DNA of 64,000 nt from Paraburkholderia sp. ZP32-5 (GTDB taxonomy: Bacteria > Pseudomonadota > Gammaproteobacteria > Burkholderiales > Burkholderiaceae), in assembly GCF_021390495.1 (NCBI RefSeq), contig NZ_JAJEJP010000002.1, positions 868,001-932,000 of the forward strand, given 5' to 3'. The notes below the pieces were generated by a model, which was given only the letters and a program-made list of their open reading frames with translations, made no database searches and was not told the origin of the DNA. A program made the position numbers and the translations under genes. Of the stretch, positions 56,041-64,000 are shown piece after piece; within the stretch, counting starts at the first letter, position 1; each line of letters begins with the position of its first letter.

Positions 56041-56951
56041 GTGCCATGACGCGTCTATTGGATAACATCGATTTAAAGACGCTTCATCTTCTTCTCGAAT
56101 TGCATCAGACTCGCAGTGTTTCGGAAACCGCCGAGAACCTGCATGTAACTCAATCGTCCATCAGCATGACGCTTGCGCGTCTGCGCAAGCATTTCAATGA
56201 CGCGTTGTTCGTGCGGACGTCGCTCGGCATGGAACCGACATCACTTGCGGAAGAACTGATTATCCGCGCTAGTGAAGTATCAATGAAGCTGAAGGCGTTG
56301 CTCGGATACGAGGCTGCATTCGATGCCGGTTCAACCAGGCGTGTGTTCCGTATTGCACTAGCCGATGTCGGTCAAATCGTGACCTTGCCAGTGCTGATTC
56401 GCGAGTTTCAGGCGCATGCGCCGAATAGCATGCTCCAGGTCTCCCTGATATCCGACAGGACGCCTTCGCTGCTAGAATCGGGTGAGATAGATCTTGCCAT
56501 CGGATTTCTGCCTCCCTTCAGCGCCGGATTCTTTCAACAGCGGCTCTTTCTGGATCATTTCGTGTGCGTGCTGCGTGAGGAGCACCCGCGTATTACGGAT
56601 AAGCTGACGCTGGACATGTTTAGGGAAGAATTCCATGCGATCATCCTGCCGAATGGTACTGGGCACAGTGTGCTTGAGCAGGCCATGCGTGATCACAGGA
56701 TAGACCGCAAATGTGGTATTGAAATTCCGAATTTTTTAGGTGTATCGGCCGTCATCGAGCATACCGACTACCTGGCAGTCGTGCCGTCACGCCTGGCAGA
56801 ACATTGGCGGAATTGCAGATTAGGGATACGTACGCTTCCGTTGCCTTTTGAGGTACCCGAGTATATGGTGATGATGCACTGGCACGAGCGCTACAAGCGT
56901 TCGCCCGAATTGAACTGGTTACGTAATCTGGTTTCCGAAATTTATATCTGA
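56037..56951 (+). CDS. LysR-family transcriptional regulator of the catabolic locus
   Basis: The 304-residue regulator starts MSAMTRLLDNIDLKTLHLLLELHQTRSVSETAENLHVTQSSISMTLARLRKHF, a NodD/NahR-like LysR HTH. Being the fourth gene of the catabolic operon, it probably controls its own transcription unit. It is the leading candidate to bind the T-N11-A motif in front of porin and the FAH operon (inference). Base composition is lower in GC than its neighbours. Confidence 0.9.
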   Translation: MSAMTRLLDNIDLKTLHLLLELHQTRSVSETAENLHVTQSSISMTLARLRKHFNDALFVRTSLGMEPTSLAEELIIRASEVSMKLKALLGYEAAFDAGSTRRVFRIALADVGQIVTLPVLIREFQAHAPNSMLQVSLISDRTPSLLESGEIDLAIGFLPPFSAGFFQQRLFLDHFVCVLREEHPRITDKLTLDMFREEFHAIILPNGTGHSVLEQAMRDHRIDRKCGIEIPNFLGVSAVIEHTDYLAVVPSRLAEHWRNCRLGIRTLPLPFEVPEYMVMMHWHERYKRSPELNWLRNLVSEIYI

Positions 56952-56962
56952 TACACGCCGTT

Positions 56963-57481
56963 ATGCCTACTCAGCACAATGCAGAAATCCCGAGCGACTT
57001 TCGAGTCAATCACATTCCGGGATTTTTAATCCGCCGCATCCAGCAAATCCTCACGGCGATGGTGTTCGAAGAAACCGAAGGTTATGAAGTGACACCGGTT
57101 CAGGTCGCCGTGATGATGTCGGTGCGGGAATTCCCCGGTAGCGATCAACGGCGCATTGCCGAAATCCTGGCGATTGATCAGTCGACGATGGGTAACGTCG
57201 CTGGTCGCCTGGAGCAGCGCGGTGTGCTGGTACGCAAGACCTTACCTCACGATCGCCGCTCGAAGGTGCTCGAATTGACACGCGAAGGCAGGAATTTGCT
57301 GACGAAGTCCGAGCCTGGCGTATGGGTGGCTCAAGACAAGTTTCTTGCCTGTCTGACCGCGCACGAGCGCGAAGCGTTCGTGAACACACTTCACAAGCTC
57401 GTGAAGTTCAACGGCGATCATGTGCGCGTGCCGCAGGATTTGCCGCCAGCATCGACACGGGTAACAAAACGTTCGCGCTAG
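56963..57481 (+). CDS. MarR-family transcriptional regulator
   Basis: The 172-residue winged-helix protein has the MarR core: VTPVQVAVMMSVREFPGSDQRRIAEILAIDQSTMGNVAGRLEQRGVLVRKTLPHDRRSKVLELT. It follows the LysR gene by 11 bp. MarR proteins in aromatic catabolic loci usually respond to phenolic acids or their CoA esters. The presence of both LysR and MarR suggests dual control. Confidence 0.9.
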   Translation: MPTQHNAEIPSDFRVNHIPGFLIRRIQQILTAMVFEETEGYEVTPVQVAVMMSVREFPGSDQRRIAEILAIDQSTMGNVAGRLEQRGVLVRKTLPHDRRSKVLELTREGRNLLTKSEPGVWVAQDKFLACLTAHEREAFVNTLHKLVKFNGDHVRVPQDLPPASTRVTKRSR

Positions 57482-57485
57482 AAAC

Positions 57486-57507
57486 ACGGAGGCCATCTGG
57501 CCTCCGT
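57486..57507. terminator. Bidirectional terminator between marR and the gentisate dioxygenase-like gene
   Basis: ACGGAGGCCA and TGGCCTCCGT form a 10-bp perfect stem around a TC centre (practically a 9-bp stem with a 4-base loop). It lies in the 31-bp gap between two convergent genes, the expected place for a shared terminator. Confidence 0.75.
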
Positions 57508-57512
57508 TGCGC

Positions 57513-58562
57513 TTAAGCCTGTTCGCGCCACAGACCTAGCACCTGCTGGGCAGGCCGGTCGGAGAAGCTGAACAATACGGCTTCGTCATCTGGCGTGTGG
57601 TGCGAAACCGGTATCCATGACGGCACGACAAATACATCGCGGTGCGTCCAGTCAAAACGCTGCCCACCGATCATGCTGTAGCCGCGACCCTCAGCGGCAA
57701 CGAAGACAGTCGAATCGGTGCTGCGGTATTCGATACCGTCAAAACCCTTCGGAAGGAGCTGCAGATAAGCACCGATGGTCGGCATCGGCGCTCCCCCCGT
57801 GGTCGGGTTGCTGTATTGCGCCTTGAATCCGTGTGACGGATCAGGATCGCCACGCTTCGCAAGTTGCGCGAGAGCCGCACGTGATGGTTCATAGCGATAC
57901 GCAAAAAGCGGGCTGTTAAGACCGTGGACCTCATAGCCGAAGGGCAACATGTTAGTGCCGTAAAGCGCCAGCGCGTCGCCCTCCGCGCGCGTGACCGGCT
58001 GCGTTTCGTTCGGGTAACGATTGGCAAAGCTCGTGCTGAACAGATTGACGATGGGCACGTCCAGACCGTCCAGCCAGATCACCGGTTCATCGCCCGTATT
58101 GCCGTGATCGTGATAAGTCCACGACGGGGTGAGAACGAAGTCACCGGGACTCATCGAAACGCGTTCGCCATCAACGGCCGTGTATGCACCCGTCCCTTCC
58201 AGCACGAATCGTAGCGCGCAGGCTGCGTGCCGATGGCTCGGCGCTATTTCTCCCGGCAGGATCAGTTGCAGACCAGAATAGAGACTTCCTGTAATCTGCG
58301 ACTGGCCCGGAATGCCCGGGTTCTCCATGACGAGTACCCGGCGCTCAGCCTCGGCGGCGGTGATCAGCGAGCCCGCTTCCATCAGAAATTCGCGCGTGTC
58401 GTCATACTTCCACAGCGCGGGCAAGCAGGCCGGACGCGGTTGTGGCGTCACGAGACTGGCAAGGTTCTCCCATAGCGGCGACAGATCTTTTTTGCCGATG
58501 CGACCGTAAAATTCCTCACGTTCCGGCGTAGTCGCCGGTTTTGCATGTTCCTGCGCGCTCAT
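57513..58562 (-). CDS. Gentisate 1,2-dioxygenase-like cupin ring-cleavage enzyme
   Basis: The 349-residue bicupin is read from the ATG at 58562, with GGAGGGAG directly upstream. Fe(II) ligands are His110 and His112 (SHRH) and the His151/His153 HDHGN motif, within the gentisate-dioxygenase block GAYTAVDGERVSMSPGDFVLTPSWTYHDHGN. It should open gentisate or a related 2,5-dihydroxy or salicylate-type ring. Salicylate 1,2-dioxygenase or 1-hydroxy-2-naphthoate dioxygenase are alternatives. It is co-transcribed with the FAH-family hydrolase 30 bp upstream. Confidence 0.88.
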   Translation of the reverse strand: MSAQEHAKPATTPEREEFYGRIGKKDLSPLWENLASLVTPQPRPACLPALWKYDDTREFLMEAGSLITAAEAERRVLVMENPGIPGQSQITGSLYSGLQLILPGEIAPSHRHAACALRFVLEGTGAYTAVDGERVSMSPGDFVLTPSWTYHDHGNTGDEPVIWLDGLDVPIVNLFSTSFANRYPNETQPVTRAEGDALALYGTNMLPFGYEVHGLNSPLFAYRYEPSRAALAQLAKRGDPDPSHGFKAQYSNPTTGGAPMPTIGAYLQLLPKGFDGIEYRSTDSTVFVAAEGRGYSMIGGQRFDWTHRDVFVVPSWIPVSHHTPDDEAVLFSFSDRPAQQVLGLWREQA

Positions 58563-58592
58563 CTCTCCCTCCATGAATTAGGCGGCGTTGAT

Positions 58593-59450
58593 TCAGGCAG
58601 CGCTGACCTGTACGGTCAGCGTGCCGACACGCTCAATCGTGGCGACCATCGTGTCACCTGGCACGATGGGGGATACGCCCTCGGGTGTACCCGTGATGAT
58701 CACGTCACCCGCGTGCAGTGTGTAAAAGGACGACGCGAATGCAATCAGGCCGGGCACATCGATGATCAGATCGCTGGTATTGGCTTTCTGACGCACTTCG
58801 CCGTTGACCGCGATCGACAGATCGAGCGCGCCGGGATTGTCGATTTCGTCTTTCGTCACGAGCCACGGGCCGAGCACGGTGTATGTATCAGGTGACTTAC
58901 GGAAGCTGCGCTCTTCCGGCCCGCGAATTGTCATGTCCAGGCCGATGCTGTAACCGGCGACATAGTCGAGTGCCTGTTCGCGCGCAATGTTGCGTCCGCA
59001 CTTGCCGATCACGACAGCAAGCTCCACTTCGTGGTCGTTGCGCCGGTCCGTGTGCACGAGACGCACGTTGTCACCCGCGCCGATCAACGAACTGCCTGCC
59101 TTCAGAAACAGGCCTGCCTTCTCGATGTGGTTGATCATGTTGCCATGATGTAGATGCTGATCCGCGAGTACTTCCTGCAGGTGCTTCGTGTAGTTGACGG
59201 GCGCTGCAATGATCTTGCCCGGGTTTGCAACGGGACTCAGCAGTCGCACCTTGTCGAGCGGGATGGCGGGTGCGTCCTTCTTTAATTGGGTCGCCCGTTC
59301 ACGCACCGCGTCGAGGTTTGCGATCAATAGATCACTAGCGGGGAACGGATAGCGCACCTGTGGTAGAACGTCCAGTGCCTGCGTCACGTCATAAACCACG
59401 TCTGCTTCGACAATGCCGAAGCAGTTTGCACCGAACCGACAGAATTTCAT
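58593..59450 (-). CDS. Fumarylacetoacetate hydrolase family enzyme (maleyl-/fumarylpyruvate hydrolase-like)
   Basis: The 285-residue FAH-fold hydrolase has metal ligands Glu141, Glu143 and Asp172 (HEVELAVVIG, GLDMTIRG) and the TGTPEGVSPI loop. After gentisate cleavage the product is maleylpyruvate. No isomerase gene is present, so direct maleylpyruvate hydrolysis is the simplest reading (inference). CAGGAGAC precedes the ATG. It is the first gene of the two-gene leftward operon, under the shared operator at 59540. Confidence 0.88.
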   Translation of the reverse strand: MKFCRFGANCFGIVEADVVYDVTQALDVLPQVRYPFPASDLLIANLDAVRERATQLKKDAPAIPLDKVRLLSPVANPGKIIAAPVNYTKHLQEVLADQHLHHGNMINHIEKAGLFLKAGSSLIGAGDNVRLVHTDRRNDHEVELAVVIGKCGRNIAREQALDYVAGYSIGLDMTIRGPEERSFRKSPDTYTVLGPWLVTKDEIDNPGALDLSIAVNGEVRQKANTSDLIIDVPGLIAFASSFYTLHAGDVIITGTPEGVSPIVPGDTMVATIERVGTLTVQVSAA

Positions 59451-59517
59451 TGTTTGCGTCTCCTGGGTATGCTGCCGACCCTATATCGGCACAACACCGA
59501 ACGTTATTCTCTGCGAC

Positions 59518-59567
59518 ATAATCCGTCGAGGTCTGGCCCGTGATAGGCCCTATCAAAATTATTGATC
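59518..59567 (-). promoter_or_regulatory. FAH/dioxygenase promoter with LysR-type operator (shared motif, copy 2)
   Basis: The plus strand at 59540-59567 reads GTGATAGGCCCTATCAA, then AATTA, then TTGATC. It matches the porin copy in 24 of 28 bases in the same orientation. On the minus strand CTATCA (59546-59541) is spaced 17 bp from GATTAT (59523-59518), giving a -35/-10 pair about 70 bp before the FAH ATG. The same layout in front of porin strongly suggests one regulator for both units. Confidence 0.7.
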
Positions 59568-59808
59568 GCTTATTGCAGGAGAGTTGCCATTAACGGCAAT
59601 TAACACGGGAGAGTACGGCGGGACGAAGATCAGACATCAAGGCCCGGATCGGGGAGGCGACAGGAGCGTTGAGTGGTTGGGCGCTCGCCTGTTTGACGAC
59701 GCGCCTATGGCTGATATCCGTAGGGAATGTTGCGCAGTGACGTTCGGAGTGGACCGTTCGCGATAGGGCGCTTCGGTAGGCTGGCCGGGTGAGAATGGAA
59801 GGTCGCTA

Positions 59809-59833
59809 CGCGCAGCGCACTGCGCGCTGCGCG
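59809..59833 (-). terminator. Terminator hairpin of the UxaA/GarD-type gene
   Basis: CGCGCAGCGC and GCGCTGCGCG form a perfect 10-bp GC-rich stem with an ACTGC loop, 13 bp beyond the stop of the leftward dehydratase gene. The T-tract is short. Confidence 0.6.
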
Positions 59834-59846
59834 ACTCACCGCTTCG

Positions 59847-61373
59847 TTACATCTGTGCGCCGATCATCCAGGGGACGAATTCTTCATTGCCGACGCCCAG
59901 CGCTTCGCTCCTGCTCTGACGGCCCGACGCGACCTCGATGATCATCCGGAAGATCTCTTCGCCCTTTTGCTCGACAGTCGCCGTGCCTTCCATGATGTCG
60001 CCGCAATTGATGTCCATGTCGTCGGCCATCCGCTTGAACATCGCCGAGTTGGTCGCGAGCTTGATCGACGGTGCCGGCTTTGCGCCGAAGCACGAGCCGC
60101 GGCCCGTGGTGAACACGACGAGATTCGCACCGCTCGCGATCTGACCGGTCGCGCCCATCGGGTCGTAACCCGGCGCATCCATGAAGACGAGCCCGTTCGT
60201 GTCGATCGGTTCGGCGTAGCGATACACGCCCATCAGTGGCGACGAGCCGCTCTTTGCAACCGCGCCGAGCGACTTCTCGAGAATGGTCGTAAGACCGCCG
60301 GTCTTGTTACCGGGAGTAGGATTGTTGTCGATGCTGCCTTTCTCGCGCCTGGCATAGTCTTCCCACCAGTGAATCCGCTCGACGATCTTCTCGCCGACGT
60401 CCTTGCTGATCGCGCGGCGAGTCAGCAGATGCTCGGCGCCGTAAATTTCGGGCGTTTCCGACAGAATTGCGGTGCCGCCATGGCGCACCAGCAAGTCGAC
60501 CGCCGCACCGAGTGCCGGGTTCGCGGTGATGCCCGAATAACCATCGGAGCCGCCGCATTGAAGCGCAACGTTGATGTGAGAAACAGGCAGCGGTTCGCGC
60601 TCGGCCTGGTTCGCGACGGGCAGCATCTTTTCGATTGCGGCGATGGCCGTGTCGACGGTTTTTTGCGTGCCGCCCTCGTCCTGCATCACGAGCGGCACCA
60701 GCAATGGCCCCGGCTCGACACCTTCCGCGATGAACATCGCGCCCATCTGGTTCGCTTCGCAGCCCAGTCCGATAATCACGATGCCGGCAAAGTTCGGATG
60801 CTTTACATAGCCGCCGATCGTGCGGCGCAACTGCTGGATACCCTCGCCGTGATGGTCGATGCAGCAGCCAAAGCTATGAGTGATCGGCACGATGCCATCG
60901 ACGTTTGGATAGGCGGCGAGCGCGCCCGGTTGTGAAAAGTGTTGCGCGACCAGCTTCGTGACGGTCGCCGAGCAGTTGACGGTGCTGACCACGCCGATAT
61001 AGTTGCGCGTCGCGACGCGGCCGCTCTCGCGTTTGAAGCCGTTGAACGTAAGCGGCGCGGCAGCGGGTTCAACGGCCCTGACGTCCTCGCCGAAAGCGTA
61101 GTCGCGCGCGAACTCGCCCATCGACATGTTGTGGACATGTACGTGATCGCCGGCGCGAATAGGCTGAGTCGCGAAGCCGATGATCTGCCCATAGCGCCGC
61201 AGCGGCGCGCCCTGCGCGACGTCGCGGCAAGCGACCTTGTGTGCGGCGGGAATGTCCGTGGCAACCACGAGCTTATTGAAATCGGTGAGAATAGTGCCTG
61301 CTGCTAACGCGCCGCGTGCGATCAGCACATCGTCGTTGTCGTGCAGTTTGATGGCAAGCGTGGCCTGGCTCAT
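59847..61373 (-). CDS. UxaA/GarD-family sugar-acid dehydratase (altronate/galactarate dehydratase)
   Basis: The 508-residue protein has an N-terminal SAF domain (about residues 10-95) and a C-terminal UxaA domain. The C-terminal domain contains GFKRESGRVATRNYIGVVSTVNCS, HSFGCCIDHHGEG and GLGCEANQM. Enzymes of this family dehydrate D-altronate or galactarate using an iron centre. The conserved cysteines fit this. CAGGAGA precedes the ATG. It diverges from a GntR/FadR regulator, a usual arrangement for sugar-acid genes. Altronate versus galactarate cannot be decided from sequence alone. Confidence 0.87.
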   Translation of the reverse strand: MSQATLAIKLHDNDDVLIARGALAAGTILTDFNKLVVATDIPAAHKVACRDVAQGAPLRRYGQIIGFATQPIRAGDHVHVHNMSMGEFARDYAFGEDVRAVEPAAAPLTFNGFKRESGRVATRNYIGVVSTVNCSATVTKLVAQHFSQPGALAAYPNVDGIVPITHSFGCCIDHHGEGIQQLRRTIGGYVKHPNFAGIVIIGLGCEANQMGAMFIAEGVEPGPLLVPLVMQDEGGTQKTVDTAIAAIEKMLPVANQAEREPLPVSHINVALQCGGSDGYSGITANPALGAAVDLLVRHGGTAILSETPEIYGAEHLLTRRAISKDVGEKIVERIHWWEDYARREKGSIDNNPTPGNKTGGLTTILEKSLGAVAKSGSSPLMGVYRYAEPIDTNGLVFMDAPGYDPMGATGQIASGANLVVFTTGRGSCFGAKPAPSIKLATNSAMFKRMADDMDINCGDIMEGTATVEQKGEEIFRMIIEVASGRQSRSEALGVGNEEFVPWMIGAQM

Positions 61374-61549
61374 TCCGGTTCTCCTGAGTCGTAATGTGAG
61401 GTGTGCCGGACGCTGCTCTTCGTTTAAGCAGCACGCGTTTTCCGGCGCGGGCTAATCATGCGACCGATGAAGCAGCACGTGCAAAATGGTCAGACCACTT
61501 TGCCGTAAGCTCGGAAACAAAGCTCCCAGGAAGCCGCATAGGGTGGACA

Positions 61550-62263
61550 GTGGAAAGTCGTTCGAAAAGTACGAGTGTGCTGAGCCGGACAATTCGCAGC
61601 ATCGAGTCGGGCATTCAGGACGGTCGCTGGCAGGCCGGCGAGCGTCTGCCGTCGGAGCGGGCGCTCGCTGAATCTTTCGGTGTCTCGCGCGCGACGGTGC
61701 GTGAAGCGATCGCGCGGCTCGCGAGCAATGGGCTGCTCGAGGCGCGGCACGGCAGCGGTGTCTATCTGCTGCAAAGGAAGCCGGCTACCTTATCGGCGCC
61801 GTGGCTGCAATTGATCGCGGACACACCGCCGCTGCGCTCGGAAACGCTCGAGTTCCGACTCGTGTTCGAGTGTGCGGCGGCGCGCTTCGCCGCGCAGCGT
61901 TCGTCGCAGCGGGAGGTAGAACATTTCGCGGCGATTCTCGAGCACATGCGCGACGCAGTCGCACGAGCGGACGTTCACGCTGAAGCCGCAATGGATGGCG
62001 AGTTTCATACCGCGCTCGCCGCGGCTTCGCACAATCGTGTGCTCGATCAGTTCTATGCAAGCATGATCGGCATGTTGCGCGAACATATCGCGAGCAATAC
62101 CTACGAGGCGAGCGCTAATAATGCGAACGCGGCGCGACAGTCACGCGACCGTCTGATTCAGCACGAGTCGATCTTTCTTGCAATTCGCGAGCGTAACCCG
62201 GACGCGGCGCAGCAGGCCATGTATGCGCACATCGACTATGTGGGGAAGCAGTTCAACGTTTAG
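61550..62263 (+). CDS. GntR-family transcriptional regulator (FadR/FCD subfamily)
   Basis: The 237-residue regulator is read from the GTG at 61550, with AGGGTGG upstream. Earlier in-frame GTG starts reach back to 61403 but add residues without HTH homology. The winged HTH reads GRWQAGERLPSERALAESFGVSRATVREAIARLASNGLLEARHGSGVYL. An FCD effector domain with metal-binding histidines follows. It probably represses or controls the divergent sugar-acid dehydratase gene. Confidence 0.85.
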   Translation: MESRSKSTSVLSRTIRSIESGIQDGRWQAGERLPSERALAESFGVSRATVREAIARLASNGLLEARHGSGVYLLQRKPATLSAPWLQLIADTPPLRSETLEFRLVFECAAARFAAQRSSQREVEHFAAILEHMRDAVARADVHAEAAMDGEFHTALAAASHNRVLDQFYASMIGMLREHIASNTYEASANNANAARQSRDRLIQHESIFLAIRERNPDAAQQAMYAHIDYVGKQFNV

Positions 62264-62454
62264 AGTGGCCAAGCCAAGCTGGGATGCCGTCGGCGATCAC
62301 CCACTAGCAGAGCAAATACGGCGGTATCTATAGAAACGATGCAAACCGGAACGGGTTCGACGTAAGCGCTTCCGTGGAGGTCGGCCAGTCTTGGCTGACC
62401 CGGTCCACGAGCGTGGCAGGGTTTTCTTTCTGATATTTGCGATGGGCAATATTG

Positions 62455-62466
62455 CACTGATCAGTG
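62455..62466. promoter_or_regulatory. 12-bp perfect palindrome upstream of the MBL-fold gene
   Basis: CACTGATCAGTG is self-complementary and lies about 50 bp before the MBL gene start, in an AT-rich leader that also repeats GTGTAC at 62464 and 62497. It could be an operator for an unidentified repressor. Confidence 0.45.
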
Positions 62467-62515
62467 TACTTTTAACGAAAATAAACTACACTGCCGGGTG
62501 TACATTTTTCCCCGG

Positions 62516-63643
62516 ATGGCCTTGCTCATGACGTCGCTTCCCTCTGTTGTCAGCCGCATGCTCGGTTTTGCCGCCGCGAAACGCGGCCGCGCGTTGTCCA
62601 GTCATTCGCCGCAGCATGACGGCGAGCGTTTTCGCAACGTCAAGCCGCGCCCCGCGGAAGGGCTGCGCAAGACGCTCGGCATCGCGTGGAACGTGCTGTT
62701 CAACAAACCGAACGGCACGATGCCCGCCGCCGCGTTACCGATCGATGCGCTGAGCCGCGAGCAACTCGATACGGCGCCCGATCGCAGCCTCTACCGGCTC
62801 GGTCATTCAACGATGTTGCTGAAGCTGCGTGGTGAGTTCTGGCTGACCGATCCGGTGTTCGCCGAGCGCGCGTCGCCGTTCCGCAATGTTGGCCCAAAGC
62901 GTTTTCATGCGCCGCCGATTGCGCTCGCCGATTTGCCGCAGCTGCGAGGCGTGATCCTGTCGCACGACCATTACGACCACCTCGATCGTGACACCGTGCT
63001 CGCGCTCGCACACAGCACCGGTGTGTTTCTGACACCGCTCGGCGTCGGCGACCGGCTGATCGAATGGGGCATCGACGCATCGAAAGTAAGGCAGCTCGAC
63101 TGGTGGCAAGGCGCGGAGATCGACGGCATGCAGTTCAGCGCGACGCCCGCGCAGCATTTTTCGGGGCGCAGCCTGTTCGACGGCAACAGTACGTTGTGGG
63201 CGTCGTGGGTGATCGTCGACAACGATCTGCGAGTGTTCTTCAGCGGCGACACCGGTTACTTCGACGGCTTCCGGATGATCGGCGAGCGTCTTGGGCCATT
63301 CGATGTCACGCTGATCGAAACCGGCGCGTACGACGCGCAATGGCCGTACGTTCATATGCAGCCGGAAGAGACTGTGCAGGCGCACATCGATCTGCGCGGC
63401 CGCCGGCTCGTGCCGATTCACAACGGCACGTTCGATCTCGCGATGCACCGCTGGCAGGAGCCGTTCGAGCGGGTGATGGGCCTTGCCCTCGCGCGCGGCG
63501 TCGCGCTGTCGACACCACGCATGGGCGAACGGCTGGACCTGGCCGCGCCGCATCGCGGCGAACTCTGGTGGCGCGATGTCGCCGAGTCCGTTGCGGTGCC
63601 GAAGGCGGCACGAGGTGTGCGCGCCGACTCGTTGTGCGGCTGA
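62516..63643 (+). CDS. MBL-fold metallohydrolase (NAPE-PLD/UlaG-like)
   Basis: The 375-residue protein of the metallo-beta-lactamase fold contains LGHSTMLLKLRGEFWLTDPVF, the metal motif SHDHYDHLD, AQHFSGRSLFD, FFSGDTGY and the late VPIHNGTFDLA histidine. The arrangement resembles NAPE-type phospholipase D and UlaG-like hydrolases. The start is uncertain: ATG at 62516 or 62528, GTG at 62498, none with a good Shine-Dalgarno. The N-terminus (RMLGFAAAKRGRALSSH) has no clear signal peptide. The substrate is unknown. Confidence 0.83.
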   Translation: MALLMTSLPSVVSRMLGFAAAKRGRALSSHSPQHDGERFRNVKPRPAEGLRKTLGIAWNVLFNKPNGTMPAAALPIDALSREQLDTAPDRSLYRLGHSTMLLKLRGEFWLTDPVFAERASPFRNVGPKRFHAPPIALADLPQLRGVILSHDHYDHLDRDTVLALAHSTGVFLTPLGVGDRLIEWGIDASKVRQLDWWQGAEIDGMQFSATPAQHFSGRSLFDGNSTLWASWVIVDNDLRVFFSGDTGYFDGFRMIGERLGPFDVTLIETGAYDAQWPYVHMQPEETVQAHIDLRGRRLVPIHNGTFDLAMHRWQEPFERVMGLALARGVALSTPRMGERLDLAAPHRGELWWRDVAESVAVPKAARGVRADSLCG

Positions 63644-63667
63644 GCGTGTCGCGTTGCGCGCTGGCGT

Positions 63668-64000
63668 TCAGCGGCGCGGCGTGCCGAACATCCGGCTGAG
63701 CATCCGCGCGAGTTCCTTGACGACCGGATCGGCGGTCGGCCGATGCAGTAGCGCGATGTCCATCGTCTCGATCGGCGGCAATCCGCTTTTGCGCGTCAAC
63801 ACGACATGCTCGGCCGTGACCGCGCGCGCGGGCAGCAGACTGATGCCGAGGCCGTCGGCGACGGCCGCCTGAATGCCGCTCAAGCTTGAACTGATAAAGC
63901 TGATCCGGCAGCGGCGTCCGAGTCCTTCAATCGTGTTGATCATGTCGTCGCGGTATATGCCACGCGGCGGGAACGCGACGAGTGGAATCGGATCAAGGTG
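63668..64000 (-). CDS. LysR-family regulator, C-terminal part (runs off the window)
   Basis: The reading frame is open from the window edge to the stop at 63668. It encodes at least 110 residues of a LysR effector-binding domain (PLVAFPPRGIYRDDM, SGIQAAVADGLGISLLPARAV). The N-terminal HTH lies outside the window. The spacing to the convergent MBL gene is 24 bp. Confidence 0.82.
   Translation of the reverse strand, partial: HLDPIPLVAFPPRGIYRDDMINTIEGLGRRCRISFISSSLSGIQAAVADGLGISLLPARAVTAEHVVLTRKSGLPPIETMDIALLHRPTADPVVKELARMLSRMFGTPRR

Larger units (their letters stand above)
59451..59846. other. 396-bp gap: FAH operon promoter and 3' flank of the dehydratase gene
   Basis: The left half holds the FAH promoter and its operator. 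The right half (59600-59800) contains no supported gene. A terminator hairpin lies at 59809-59833. Confidence 0.55.

Overview
The window is GC-rich DNA, apart from a few AT-rich islands, from a Gram-negative beta-proteobacterium of the Burkholderia/Paraburkholderia type. The evidence is a leucine-degradation (liu) operon, Burkholderia-style trimeric porin and type VI secretion (T6SS) genes, and dense LysR/MFS/catabolic gene neighbourhoods. I recognised no tRNA, rRNA, insertion sequence or CRISPR array.

Layout. (1) 1-3030: the end of liuB, then liuC and liuD (leucine/isovalerate catabolism). (2) 3232-8438: a PhnD-like protein, a DUF1488 protein, a CPA1 Na+/H+ antiporter, a small membrane protein and a secreted DUF2059-like protein, with two long non-coding gaps. 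(3) 8479-38770: a complete T6SS. The leftward arm is tssK-tssL-ompA-like, then hcp, clpV and tssE. The rightward arm is tssB-tssC, vgrG, a modular peptidoglycan-targeting effector, an array of AT-rich small exported proteins, PAAR, an unknown membrane protein, tssM-tssA-tssF-tssG-tssJ. All 13 core Tss components are present. The arms diverge from a 590-bp AT-rich intergenic region. (4) 38849-47288: small-molecule metabolism and transport: a racemase-like protein, an alpha/beta-hydrolase-like protein, two MFS permeases, LysR, MmgE/PrpD and IclR. (5) 47583-59450: a catabolic locus. The leftward run is porin, AAHS-type MFS permease, two SDRs, lumazine synthase RibH2 and TetR. The rightward run is alpha/beta hydrolase, luciferase-like monooxygenase, FMN reductase, LysR and MarR. 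A gentisate-dioxygenase-like/FAH pair completes it. (6) 59847-64000: a UxaA/GarD-type dehydratase with a GntR regulator, an MBL-fold hydrolase and the end of a LysR gene.

Most notable points. In the T6SS, a 182-bp frameshifted relic of the effector gene lies between two paralogous exported-protein genes, 1.8 kb after the intact effector. This suggests past replacement of a toxin tip with its immunity gene left behind. In the catabolic locus, a 28-bp motif (24 of 28 bases identical) occurs upstream of both the porin and the FAH/gentisate dioxygenase operon. At both sites it overlaps a -35-like hexamer spaced 17 bp from a -10-like hexamer, which points to one regulon. The same locus carries a riboflavin-pathway gene (ribH2) beside a flavin-dependent oxygenase and an FMN reductase. 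The racemase/hydrolase pair both lack the usual catalytic residues, and TssM lacks a Walker A motif.
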